This document shows, in pieces, positions 1-5,803 of a DNA stretch of 12,528 nt. Position 1 is the stretch's first letter; the number at the start of each line of letters is the position of its first letter. The DNA comes from an uncultured bacterium (GTDB lineage: Bacteria; Pseudomonadota; Gammaproteobacteria; Burkholderiales; Burkholderiaceae_D). The notes beneath the pieces are model-generated. The model was not told the origin of the DNA. It worked only from the letters and a program-made list of their open reading frames with translations, and ran no database searches. A program made the translations under genes and the position numbers. The stretch spans positions 1 through 12,528 of the forward strand of contig CAIQLE010000408.1 in assembly GCA_903872555.1 (NCBI GenBank), in the 5' to 3' direction.

Positions 1-953
1 AGCGTGGCAGCCGGCTGGGACAATTATTCAGGCCCCTGTCACACTCTCGCGTTCAGGATGCCGAAGCGATTGAGTACCACTATGATGTATCGAATGCCTT
101 CTATCAAAATTTCCTCGATAAAAATATGGTCTATTCCTGCGCCTATTTTGAGCAAGGGAATGAAGACTTGGCCACGGCACAGATAAAAAAGATAGATCAC
201 ATACTCAATAAAATTTCTCTCAAACCGGGCGAAAGCCTGCTTGATATCGGTTGCGGCTGGGGTGCGCTGACGCTTAGAGCGGCCGAAAAATTCGGTGCCA
301 AATGCCTGGGCATTACGCTATCGAAGCATCAGCATGAACTCGCAACGCAACGTGTGCAGGCCGCAGGTTTGTCTGACCGCATCAGCATACAGTTACGGGA
401 TTATCGTGATGTCACTGGCAGCTTTGACAAAATCACCAGTGTCGGCATGTTCGAGCATGTAGGCCTGAAAAATCTTCCCCTGTATTTTTCCAAGATCAGC
501 AGCTTGCTAAAAGAGGATGGTCTGGCCATGAATCATGGCATCTGCACCACCAATACTGACCACAGCACGGCGCGTTATGGTGCCGGAGAATTTATAGAGC
601 GCTATGTTTTTCCGCAAGGTGAATTACCTCATATAGGCACGGTGCTGTCGGCCATGCAGGACGGCGGACTGGAAGCACTGGATGTGGAAAATCTCAGGCG
701 TCACTATGCCCGCACGTGTGAGTTATGGGCAGAGAATTTCGAGAACAACAGTGAAGCAATAAAAATGCTGGTGGATGAAAAACGCTACCGGACCTGGCGT
801 ATCTATCTGGCCGGATGCGCACATGCCTTCCGACATGACTGGATTGCCTTACATCAGGTGGTCTGTGGCAAGGCCGGAATAGATGCAAATCACTTAGCCT
901 GGTCTCGTCAGCATATGTATTCGCCCGCAAATCACTCAGCGCCTGCCACCTGA
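1..953 (+). CDS. cfa: Cyclopropane-fatty-acyl-phospholipid synthase, 5'-truncated
   Basis: Transfers a methylene group from S-adenosylmethionine to unsaturated acyl chains of membrane phospholipids, which stabilises the membrane under stress. The reading frame is open to the window edge (first full codon at base 3). About 316 residues are visible, so roughly the first 80-100 residues of a family that is usually near 400 are missing. Visible motifs are HYDVSNAFY, then MVYSCAYF (with the Cys equivalent to the E. coli active-site Cys139), the SAM-binding loop LLDIGCGWG (bases 237-263), GITLS, and SVGMFEHVG with the catalytic Glu. An NHGI segment and HYART supply the His, Ile and Tyr expected of the bicarbonate-binding active site, so the enzyme appears catalytically intact. 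An ATG at 126 lies inside the conserved domain and is not the start. It converges on msrA. No regulatory region is visible because the 5' end is outside the window. Confidence 0.93.
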   Translation, partial: RGSRLGQLFRPLSHSRVQDAEAIEYHYDVSNAFYQNFLDKNMVYSCAYFEQGNEDLATAQIKKIDHILNKISLKPGESLLDIGCGWGALTLRAAEKFGAKCLGITLSKHQHELATQRVQAAGLSDRISIQLRDYRDVTGSFDKITSVGMFEHVGLKNLPLYFSKISSLLKEDGLAMNHGICTTNTDHSTARYGAGEFIERYVFPQGELPHIGTVLSAMQDGGLEALDVENLRRHYARTCELWAENFENNSEAIKMLVDEKRYRTWRIYLAGCAHAFRHDWIALHQVVCGKAGIDANHLAWSRQHMYSPANHSAPAT

Positions 954-1010
954 GGACAAAGACAAGGCGACGGCAAAGACAATACCAACAGAACGAGCAC
1001 TACGGCAAAC

Positions 1011-1030
1011 CGCTGCCAGCATCGGCAGCG
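1011..1030. terminator. Possible bidirectional hairpin between cfa and msrA
   Basis: A perfect 7-bp inverted repeat, CGCTGCC and GGCAGCG with a 6-base loop, lies in the 94-bp gap between the convergent cfa and msrA genes. The position suits a shared terminator. Neither strand shows a T-tract after the stem, so a classical intrinsic terminator is not supported. The repeat may only be a weak transcript-end structure. Confidence 0.3.
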
Positions 1031-1047
1031 ATAGGGAGCGGCAAGCG

Positions 1048-1581
1048 CTAAGGCTGGCCTAGCTTTGCTGTAAATAATTTCCTGAATTTCGCCACCTTGG
1101 GAGCCACCACAAAAGCGCAATAGGATTGCAAGGGATGATTCACAAAATAATTCTGGTGATAGTCCTCTGCGCAATAGAACACAGGTGACTCCGTCAGCTC
1201 TGTGACGATAGGTGCATCCCATACCTGCGCCATTTCAGCCAGCACCTGTCGGGCCATGGCCATCTGGGCATCACTGTGGGTATAAATCACGGATCGGTAT
1301 TGCGTGCCTACATCATTGCCCTGACGGTTCAATGTGGTCGGATCATGGATAGTAAAGAAAATCTCCAGAATATCGCGATAGCTGACGATGGACGGATCAA
1401 AATGCAGACGCACTACTTCAGCATGTCCTGTATTACCGCCACAGACTTGTTCATAGGTGGGTTGAGGATTTTTTCCGCCGGCATAACCTGACTCCACCAG
1501 ACTCACTCCAGCCAATTGCTGGTACACCGCCTCCAGGCACCAGAAACAACCGCCGCCTACTGTTGCAATCTCCGTTGTCAT
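1048..1581 (-). CDS. msrA: Peptide-methionine (S)-S-oxide reductase MsrA
   Basis: Reduces methionine-S-sulfoxide, free or in proteins, back to methionine and so repairs oxidative damage; a cytoplasmic enzyme normally regenerated by thioredoxin. The 177-residue product matches the family's short form. The signature GGGCFWC is at residues 9-15 with catalytic Cys12. It is followed by SGYAGG (31-36), GHAEVV (52-57), HDPTT (79-83), GTQYRS (92-97) and AEDYHQNYF (138-146). Cys155 in SYCAFVVAPK lies where M. tuberculosis MsrA has its resolving cysteine, so it is a reasonable candidate for that role (inference). The ATG at 1581 is preceded by a purine-rich AGAGAGAGAAG stretch and starts just before the conserved domain, so the start is well supported. 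No MsrB gene is visible nearby. Confidence 0.97.
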   Translation of the reverse strand: MTTEIATVGGGCFWCLEAVYQQLAGVSLVESGYAGGKNPQPTYEQVCGGNTGHAEVVRLHFDPSIVSYRDILEIFFTIHDPTTLNRQGNDVGTQYRSVIYTHSDAQMAMARQVLAEMAQVWDAPIVTELTESPVFYCAEDYHQNYFVNHPLQSYCAFVVAPKVAKFRKLFTAKLGQP

Positions 1582-1592
1582 ACGCTTCTCTC

Positions 1593-1620
1593 TCTATAAA
1601 ACATCAACAGGCACTGTCAC
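1593..1620 (-). promoter_or_regulatory. Weak candidate sigma-70 promoter for msrA
   Basis: On the minus strand GTGACA (5 of 6 matches to the -35 consensus; 1615-1620) is 16 bp from TATAGA (4 of 6 matches to the -10; 1593-1598). If used, transcription would start only about five bases before the msrA ATG and would leave out most of the purine-rich ribosome-binding stretch. That argues against it being the main promoter. Confidence 0.2.
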
Positions 1621-1634
1621 CTGATCTTTGATCC

Positions 1635-1657
1635 GCCTCAGCCCAGCGGACTGAGGC
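1635..1657. repeat. Inverted repeat between the ANL-fragment gene and msrA
   Basis: GCCTCAG and CTGAGGC form a perfect 7-bp stem with a 9-base loop. It lies just past the stop codon of the minus-strand ANL-like gene (stop at 1667-1669) and upstream of msrA. It could end the upstream transcript and so separate the two genes. No T-tract follows on either strand. Confidence 0.3.
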
Positions 1658-1666
1658 AGCATGACG

Positions 1667-2314
1667 CTATGAAGTAGCTGATTTTTGAAGCGTCTCGATC
1701 GCAGCAAACTGCATAGGTCTTGCTAAATACAGACAAGGAAAAACGACTTTTGTCAGCATCTCAGTCGTAAACAATCTGTCGCCGACAAAACTACTGTGCG
1801 GTTCGGCAGGCAGATCAACACACAAGTTATTCAGACTGACCATCTTCGGCTGAGCATGCTCTGGGGCCAGCCATAATAAGGGCTGAGCCGGATCATCCGG
1901 CACCAGCACAGGATCAAAATGACACCAGTCTTCCAGCAGCAAAGCCAAAGGACGTGCAGGGACATCGGGAATGGTGCTGCCTTCATCATGCACCACCAGA
2001 CTCACGCCTTGTTCACTACACAGCGCCTGCGCAGCCTGAGTCGACCTGCCTTCTAAAGGTAGCAAGACTGCGCCTATGCGCAGCAGAGCAAAATAAAGCA
2101 CCATGGCATCCGGATGCGCATTGCCGACATAGGCTAGGGTCGCGCCCGCTTGCACGCCCCATTCGCCCTGCAGACGTGCGGATGCCCGCTCTATACGGGA
2201 CCAGAGCCGGCGATATGTGATTGTGCGGTGTGGCAGCTCATGCGCCAGCCTGTCGCCATGCTCACTCGCATGGCGACGCAACAAGGCCAGCAGGGAAACT
2301 GTCTGAGATGTCAT
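1667..2314 (-). CDS. Short AMP-binding (ANL superfamily) N-terminal-like protein, probably inactive
   Basis: The 215-residue product resembles the first part of acyl/aryl-CoA synthetases: LLRRHASEHGDRLAH, then the ITYRRLWSRIERASARL helix (32-48) and YFALLRIGAVLLPL (74-87). ANL enzymes activate carboxylates as acyl-AMP and are normally 500 residues or more. Where the ATP-binding P-loop (TSGTTGxPKGV) should be, this protein reads WLAPEHAQPKMVSLNNL (148-164): the Ser/Thr/Gly residues are lost but the Pro-Lys and the following Asn-Leu survive. It stops about 50 residues later, before the A5, A8 and C-terminal motifs, so adenylation activity is unlikely. The start at 2314 begins right before the domain; an upstream GTG at 2386 and an ATG at 2353 are alternatives. 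No Shine-Dalgarno is clear. The frame is intact with no internal stop, so it may be a maintained pseudoenzyme rather than debris. It is divergent from the flavin reductase gene. Confidence 0.65.
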   Translation of the reverse strand: MTSQTVSLLALLRRHASEHGDRLAHELPHRTITYRRLWSRIERASARLQGEWGVQAGATLAYVGNAHPDAMVLYFALLRIGAVLLPLEGRSTQAAQALCSEQGVSLVVHDEGSTIPDVPARPLALLLEDWCHFDPVLVPDDPAQPLLWLAPEHAQPKMVSLNNLCVDLPAEPHSSFVGDRLFTTEMLTKVVFPCLYLARPMQFAAIETLQKSATS

Positions 2315-2402
2315 ATCCCCGATTTTACGGATAAAACGCTTCCGTTTCCGCATAGAAAATAAATTTTGGGCATAATTCGCCCACACTTACCTTAATCACC
2401 CT
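2315..2402. promoter_or_regulatory. Divergent promoter region with a small palindrome
   Basis: This 88-bp gap separates two divergent genes and should hold both promoters. A GGGC / GCCC inverted repeat with a 7-base spacer lies at 2368-2382. Inside it, CATAAT (2371-2376) matches five of six bases of a plus-strand -10 element about 27 bases before the flavin reductase ATG, but no good -35 partner is present. The assignment is tentative. Confidence 0.3.
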
Positions 2403-2903
2403 ATGTCTAAGCATCCTTCCCGCGCTACCGAACCCGAATTCGACGAGCAGCACTTCCGTCAGGCGCTGTCCCAGTTCGCCACCGGCGTCACCGTGGTCAC
2501 CACCCGTGATAAGGAAGGTGTTTTTGCCGGTCTGACGGCAAGTTCCTTCAATTCGGTATCCCTCAGCCCGCCTCTGGTCTTGTGGAGTCTGTCTGGCAAA
2601 TCGCGCAGCATGCCTTTGTTCTCGGCGAATTCTCATTACGTTATCAATGTGCTGGCAGCGGATCAGGAAGAGCTTGCCCAGCGCTTTGCCAGCCGACTGG
2701 AAAATCGCTTTGAGGGGGTCGAGTACGATCTCTCGTTTACAGGGCTGCCCATACTGCGGGGTGCCGCAGCCTGGTTTGAGTGCCACAATCGCAGCCGCTA
2801 CCCGGAAGGCGACCATGTGATTCTGGTCGGTGAAGTCGAGCGCTGTGCGTACAACAGCGGCTCTAGCCTGCTCTACCATCAGGGGCGTATGCGTCCAGCC
2901 TGA
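2403..2903 (+). CDS. Flavin reductase-like domain protein (FMN-binding split barrel)
   Basis: A 166-residue protein of the flavin reductase / DIM6-NTAB family. Members bind FMN or FAD and use NAD(P)H to supply reduced flavin to a partner monooxygenase (as HpaC does for HpaB). Visible family features are RQALSQFATGVTVVTT (19-34), the flavin-contacting GLTASSFNSVSLSPPLVLWSL (43-63), NVLAADQEELAQRFA (82-96), and the GDHVILVGEVE segment (136-146) followed by LLYHQGR (156-162). Length is typical for the stand-alone reductase component. No monooxygenase gene is adjacent, so its partner and substrate cannot be named. The ATG at 2403 has only a weak ribosome-binding site but begins a sensible distance before the domain. 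The stop codon lies in the first unit of a 12-bp tandem repeat. No partner can be inferred from the divergent ANL-like fragment. Confidence 0.9.
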   Translation: MSKHPSRATEPEFDEQHFRQALSQFATGVTVVTTRDKEGVFAGLTASSFNSVSLSPPLVLWSLSGKSRSMPLFSANSHYVINVLAADQEELAQRFASRLENRFEGVEYDLSFTGLPILRGAAAWFECHNRSRYPEGDHVILVGEVERCAYNSGSSLLYHQGRMRPA

Positions 2904-2936
2904 TACGCTGACTGATACGCTGACTGATGCGTTCAG
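2901..2936. repeat. 12-bp tandem repeat overlapping the flavin reductase stop codon
   Basis: Two identical copies of TGATACGCTGAC (2901-2912 and 2913-2924) are followed by a diverged third copy, TGATGCGTTCAG (2925-2936). The first three bases of copy one are the stop codon of the upstream gene. Because each unit starts with TGA in the same frame, slippage in the array would not extend the protein. Confidence 0.8.
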
Positions 2937-2949
2937 GCATGAGGCAAAT

Positions 2950-2970
2950 TTCCTGCTTCCTGCTTCCTGA
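2950..2970. repeat. 7-bp tandem repeat
   Basis: Three consecutive units TTCCTGC, TTCCTGC and TTCCTGA lie 13 bases after the 12-bp repeat array. They give a pyrimidine-rich run on the plus strand. No function is evident. Confidence 0.75.
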
Positions 2971-3082
2971 CTCCCACCGCCTGATTCTTGTACCCACCAT
3001 CGCGGGAAAATATTCCTCTGAATATATTTCCTGCTCTATTCCTATAAGTAAAAATATAGATTCGATTGTTTGCTGATCGAAC

Positions 3083-3108
3083 AATTGATTTTTATCAAGA
3101 GATCAATT
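3083..3108. repeat. Nested inverted repeats in the leader
   Basis: AATTGAT (3083-3089) and ATCAATT (3102-3108) form a perfect 7-bp inverted repeat. Inside it TTGAT / ATCAA (3085-3089 and 3094-3098) forms an alternative 5-bp hairpin with a TTTT loop. Just upstream, ATTGTT (3065-3070) pairs with AACAAT (3080-3085). The overlap of mutually exclusive pairings could mark a regulator-binding site or an RNA switch, or may simply reflect AT-rich sequence. Confidence 0.4.
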
Positions 3109-3148
3109 CTTCACTCTGGCGACACTAGACCCCAAGAGTTTCTTTTTG

Positions 3149-3170
3149 TAATTTTTCCAGATAGAAATTA
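3149..3170. repeat. TAATTT / AAATTA inverted repeat
   Basis: A perfect 6-bp inverted repeat with a 10-base spacer, about 70 bases before the first pseudopilin gene. It overlaps a weak candidate promoter (3146-3174) and could be an operator. The high AT content makes a chance match possible. Confidence 0.3.
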
Positions 3171-3228
3171 TTTGGACACTTACATAGCTCAAGCGAGAAC
3201 TGAAATTCACAGCGTCGACAATGTTTGC

Positions 3229-3233
3229 AGGAG
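3229..3233 (+). promoter_or_regulatory. Ribosome binding site that sets the tadE start
   Basis: AGGAG at 3229-3233 is five bases before the ATG at 3239. It lies downstream of an in-frame ATG at 3221 and so supports 3239 as the true start. Confidence 0.8.
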
Positions 3234-3238
3234 CAGCC

Positions 3239-3739
3239 ATGCCCGCCTCAGGCCAAAATAAAAAACAGCTGCGTCAAAAGATTTGGCAAGTACGTGGAAC
3301 ATCAACAGTGGAAATGGCCATTGTTGCACCACTATTTTTTTTGCTGATTTTTGCGCTGTTTGAATACTGTCTTCTTTTTTTCGTCAATCTGAGCATGCAG
3401 TATGCCGTCCGCGAAGGGGCGCGCTATGCCGTTACCGGCCAATCAAATCTTGATCCGAATACAGCTAACCCACAACGCTATCTGGCCGTGATTGAAAAAA
3501 TAAAAGACAGCTCCATGGGTGTGTATGCCTACGTCAACCCGGTCATCACGATCAACAATACCCAGTATCAAAGCAGCGGTTCTTATACAAGCAATATGTT
3601 TGGCAATCCTGGCGATGTAGTGGTGCTTCAGCTTAATTGCAGCTGGCCTATCGTCACGCCGCTGATGAAACCATTTTTTACCGGCGGCATTTACAACTTC
3701 AGTGTGGCCGCCACGATGCGCAATGAGGCTTTCCTGTGA
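3239..3739 (+). CDS. tadE: TadE-like pseudopilin (first gene of trio)
   Basis: A 166-residue minor pilin-like protein of Tad/Flp pilus systems, which build surface fibres for adhesion and biofilm. A short basic N-terminus ends in RG (19-20) and TSTVE (21-25) follows. Gly at -1 and Glu at +5 are the hallmark of prepilin-type processing, here presumably by a TadV-like peptidase acting at the inner membrane. A hydrophobic helix follows (about 26-50, MAIVAPLFFLLIFALFEYCL), then the TadE-typical YAVREGARYAV (55-65). The remaining 100 residues should be extracytoplasmic. The start at 3239 is chosen over ATG 3221 because AGGAG precedes it at ideal spacing. Its stop codon overlaps the GTG of the next gene, so the two are translationally coupled. 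No peptidase, ATPase or secretin gene is in the window. Confidence 0.88.
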   Translation: MPASGQNKKQLRQKIWQVRGTSTVEMAIVAPLFFLLIFALFEYCLLFFVNLSMQYAVREGARYAVTGQSNLDPNTANPQRYLAVIEKIKDSSMGVYAYVNPVITINNTQYQSSGSYTSNMFGNPGDVVVLQLNCSWPIVTPLMKPFFTGGIYNFSVAATMRNEAFL

Positions 3740-4401
3740 ACAGAAAAAAACATCACATGAAGTCACACAAGCATGCTGTCAGTCGTGCAAATGCACTGAC
3801 TCGTACGCGCGGCATCATTGCGATGGAATTTGTACTGGTGCTGCCTATCCTGATTTTTCTTTCGTTTGCCGTGGTTGATTTTTCCAGAGCGATACAGGCG
3901 CAGATGATTCTTGTGAACCTGAGCCGTGAAGGCGCCAATCTGGCCTCACGTGGCGCTTTACCACTGCAGACTTCGAGTCAGAACATCATCAATTCACTGG
4001 CCGCCACCACACCCCCTTTGAGCATGAAGGAACGCGGCATGGTGTACATCACAAAAATCATGGGCAATAAAGACAGTGGTGGCGTGATACGCAATGTCGT
4101 GCTGGAACAATATCGCTGGGATGACCGCATTAATGGTCTGGGCTTTAGCCAGAACCATTACCTGCCGCCCAGTCGTGTCTGGAACTGCAGCAACTGGGGC
4201 AGTGATGGCAGTTGTCAGGGCATACCCGCACCCAATCTGGCACCTGTCGTGACACTCATGAACGGGACGCTGACAGATGGCGAAGTGATCTATGCCGTCG
4301 AATCGTTTTATAACTTCGATACTTACTTTACCAATATGAGCTTTGGCTCGGGCGTGCTGACGGCGATAGGCCCGGACCTGAGTTCCATCGCGATATTCTG
4401 A
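3736..4401 (+). CDS. TadE/TadF-like pseudopilin (second gene of trio)
   Basis: A 221-residue TadE-family protein. After a basic leader of about 26 residues come G26 and IIAME (27-31). This again puts Glu at +5 relative to a Gly, as expected for prepilin peptidase processing. A membrane helix follows (about 32-50, FVLVLPILIFLSFAVVDFS), then VNLSREGANLASRG (60-73), equivalent to the REGARYA segment of its neighbour. The long C-terminal part (about 150 residues) has two cysteines in the WNCSNWGSDGSCQG segment and probably faces outward. The start is GTG 3736, overlapping the previous stop, with GAGG (3725-3728) seven bases upstream. ATG 3757 is an alternative with no ribosome-binding site. TadE and TadF proteins are hard to separate by eye, so no symbol is given. 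Confidence 0.85.
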   Translation: MNRKKHHMKSHKHAVSRANALTRTRGIIAMEFVLVLPILIFLSFAVVDFSRAIQAQMILVNLSREGANLASRGALPLQTSSQNIINSLAATTPPLSMKERGMVYITKIMGNKDSGGVIRNVVLEQYRWDDRINGLGFSQNHYLPPSRVWNCSNWGSDGSCQGIPAPNLAPVVTLMNGTLTDGEVIYAVESFYNFDTYFTNMSFGSGVLTAIGPDLSSIAIF

Positions 4402-4402
4402 T

Positions 4403-5773
4403 ATGCGAATTCAAAAAAAACAGCAAGGCAGCGTGATTATCATGACGGGACTGCTGATGCTTCCCATCATTGCAGCGATAGGTCTGGCGATTGATTCAGG
4501 CATAGGCTATATCATCAAAGCCAGACTGAATACAGCACTGGACTCGGCCAGCATCGCGGCGGCGCGCGCCGTCACTCAGGGCAGTGATCAGGCCACGCAG
4601 GCGGCTTACGCAAAGCAAGCGGCACGTGATTTTTTTGCCGCCAATTACAATGATAATTATCTTAATTCCGTTCCCGTTCTGAACGAACCGTCGGTCAGCT
4701 TCGATGGCGGAAAAGTGACCATTGATCTGAGCGCCAGCGCAACGGTGCCCGTCACCTTTGCGCGCGTGATGGGATTCGATCAGCTGGTCGTCGGTGCCAG
4801 TGCGCAATCGGTACGTAAAGATCTGGATATGGCGCTGGTGATGGATACCTCGGGCTCGCTGAGCTCCAAAGGCGCAGCCGTACGCTCTTCAGCCATTACC
4901 TTTCTCAGCAAATTCAGCCCTACGACTGACCGTGTCGGCTTATCGCATTTTGCTTACGGTGCTGTCGTCGATGACGCGATCAAAACCAGTGGACGCGGTT
5001 TTAACCGGACGCTGATGACGACGCATATCAATAACTTTGCTTTTACGGGATCGACCAATTCTTCAGAAGGCATGTGGACCGGTCGCAATCAGCTCAATGG
5101 CATCACACAGATCAATCGCTCCAGCCTGCGCGTGATTGTCTTTTTTTCCGACGGCTCACCGAACTCTTTCGCGTCTTATTTTCCTTTCAAGACCGCATCT
5201 GACTGCAGCACAGCAGGCACGATAGCAACGGGCGACGGCACGACGGTAAGTAATACCAGCGGGCTGTATAGAATTGACCAGACCAATACTCAGCTCACAG
5301 GAAAATGCATCACCACTGGCGGCACGACCATTGCATCAAAAATGTCCAAACTGCCTGACTGGTATAACGCCCACAATAGTGCGGCTAATCCGAACGATCC
5401 AAACACGCGCGAATTTCCAATCGTGACGAATACGCCGCGCGTCGTAAGCAATGACCTGAGTACCCAAACCACGGCCTGGCGTAATGTCAATCGCGCTTCA
5501 CGCAATCTGGTCGAAGCCGTGGCGTCCAAAGCCAGAGATGAAGGGATTTATATTTTTACGCTGGGTCTGGGTCAGGAACTGCTGAATGCGAATGGCCCGG
5601 ATGCTGAAAAAGGCGAGGACTTGCTGAAGTGTATGGCGAATGTTTCGGATGCACCTGCACGCTGTTACAACCCGGCCAAGCCTGTCGGTGTGTATTGTTT
5701 TGCGAATACAGAAAATGATCTCAAGCCCTGCTTTTCCCGGCTAGCCTCAGAAATTTTACGGCTCACACGTTAA
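4403..5773 (+). CDS. tadG: TadG-like pilus assembly protein with von Willebrand A domain
   Basis: A 456-residue protein with the TadG architecture. An N-terminal membrane segment (about 10-30, SVIIMTGLLMLPIIAAIGLA) leads into IDSGIGYIIKARLNTALDSASIAAARA, the Flp/TadG-type N-terminal signature. A von Willebrand A domain starts at about 140. Its metal-ion-dependent adhesion site is complete: D148-T-S150-G-S152, T218 in GSTNSSEG, and D250 in FFSDGS. Six cysteines (268, 302, 410, 421, 432, 443) all lie in the VWA half, which suggests disulfides and an extracytoplasmic location. The +5 residue after G9 is Met, not Glu, so it may be anchored rather than processed like the two pseudopilins. TadG proteins are thought to link pili to the envelope or to adhesion. 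The ATG is one base after the previous stop, so the trio is one operon. It converges on sua5. Confidence 0.87.
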   Translation: MRIQKKQQGSVIIMTGLLMLPIIAAIGLAIDSGIGYIIKARLNTALDSASIAAARAVTQGSDQATQAAYAKQAARDFFAANYNDNYLNSVPVLNEPSVSFDGGKVTIDLSASATVPVTFARVMGFDQLVVGASAQSVRKDLDMALVMDTSGSLSSKGAAVRSSAITFLSKFSPTTDRVGLSHFAYGAVVDDAIKTSGRGFNRTLMTTHINNFAFTGSTNSSEGMWTGRNQLNGITQINRSSLRVIVFFSDGSPNSFASYFPFKTASDCSTAGTIATGDGTTVSNTSGLYRIDQTNTQLTGKCITTGGTTIASKMSKLPDWYNAHNSAANPNDPNTREFPIVTNTPRVVSNDLSTQTTAWRNVNRASRNLVEAVASKARDEGIYIFTLGLGQELLNANGPDAEKGEDLLKCMANVSDAPARCYNPAKPVGVYCFANTENDLKPCFSRLASEILRLTR

Positions 5774-5782
5774 GGCCTAGCG

Positions 5783-5792
5783 GCTGATCAGC
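5783..5792. repeat. Perfect 10-bp palindrome between tadG and sua5
   Basis: GCTGATCAGC is a perfect palindrome in the 30-bp gap between the convergent tadG and sua5 genes. It has no loop and no T-tract, so it is not a typical terminator. It may be chance or a weak transcript end. Confidence 0.3.
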
Positions 5793-5803
5793 TCGGACAA
5801 ACC

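Larger units (their letters stand above)
2904..3238. other. 335-bp non-coding AT-rich leader ahead of the pseudopilin operon
   Basis: No convincing gene is seen here on either strand. The first part carries two short tandem repeats. From about 3005 the sequence turns clearly AT-rich and holds inverted repeats at 3010-3025, 3083-3108 and 3149-3170. Two weak sigma-70-like pairs can be read on the plus strand: TTGCTG (3070-3075) with TATCAA (3093-3098), and TTGTAA (3146-3151) with TATTTG (3169-3174), each 17 bp apart. Neither is strong. The region most likely contains the promoter and control sites for the three downstream genes. Confidence 0.55.

Noticed and set aside
2325..2879. 184-codon minus-strand open frame opposite the flavin reductase gene
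   Set aside because: It lies entirely over a clear flavin reductase-like gene and its product resembles no family I recognise.
3171..3190. Possible sigma-54 promoter (TTGGACAC ... GC)
   Set aside because: The GG to GC spacing is 11 rather than 10 bases, and the -12 part lacks TTGC.
3221..3238. Upstream in-frame ATG as the tadE start
   Set aside because: The AGGAG ribosome-binding site lies between it and the ATG at 3239, so the downstream ATG is preferred.
3070..3261. 63-codon plus-strand open frame in the AT-rich leader
   Set aside because: It overlaps the tadE start in another frame, lacks a ribosome-binding site and shows no recognisable sequence. Treated as non-coding.
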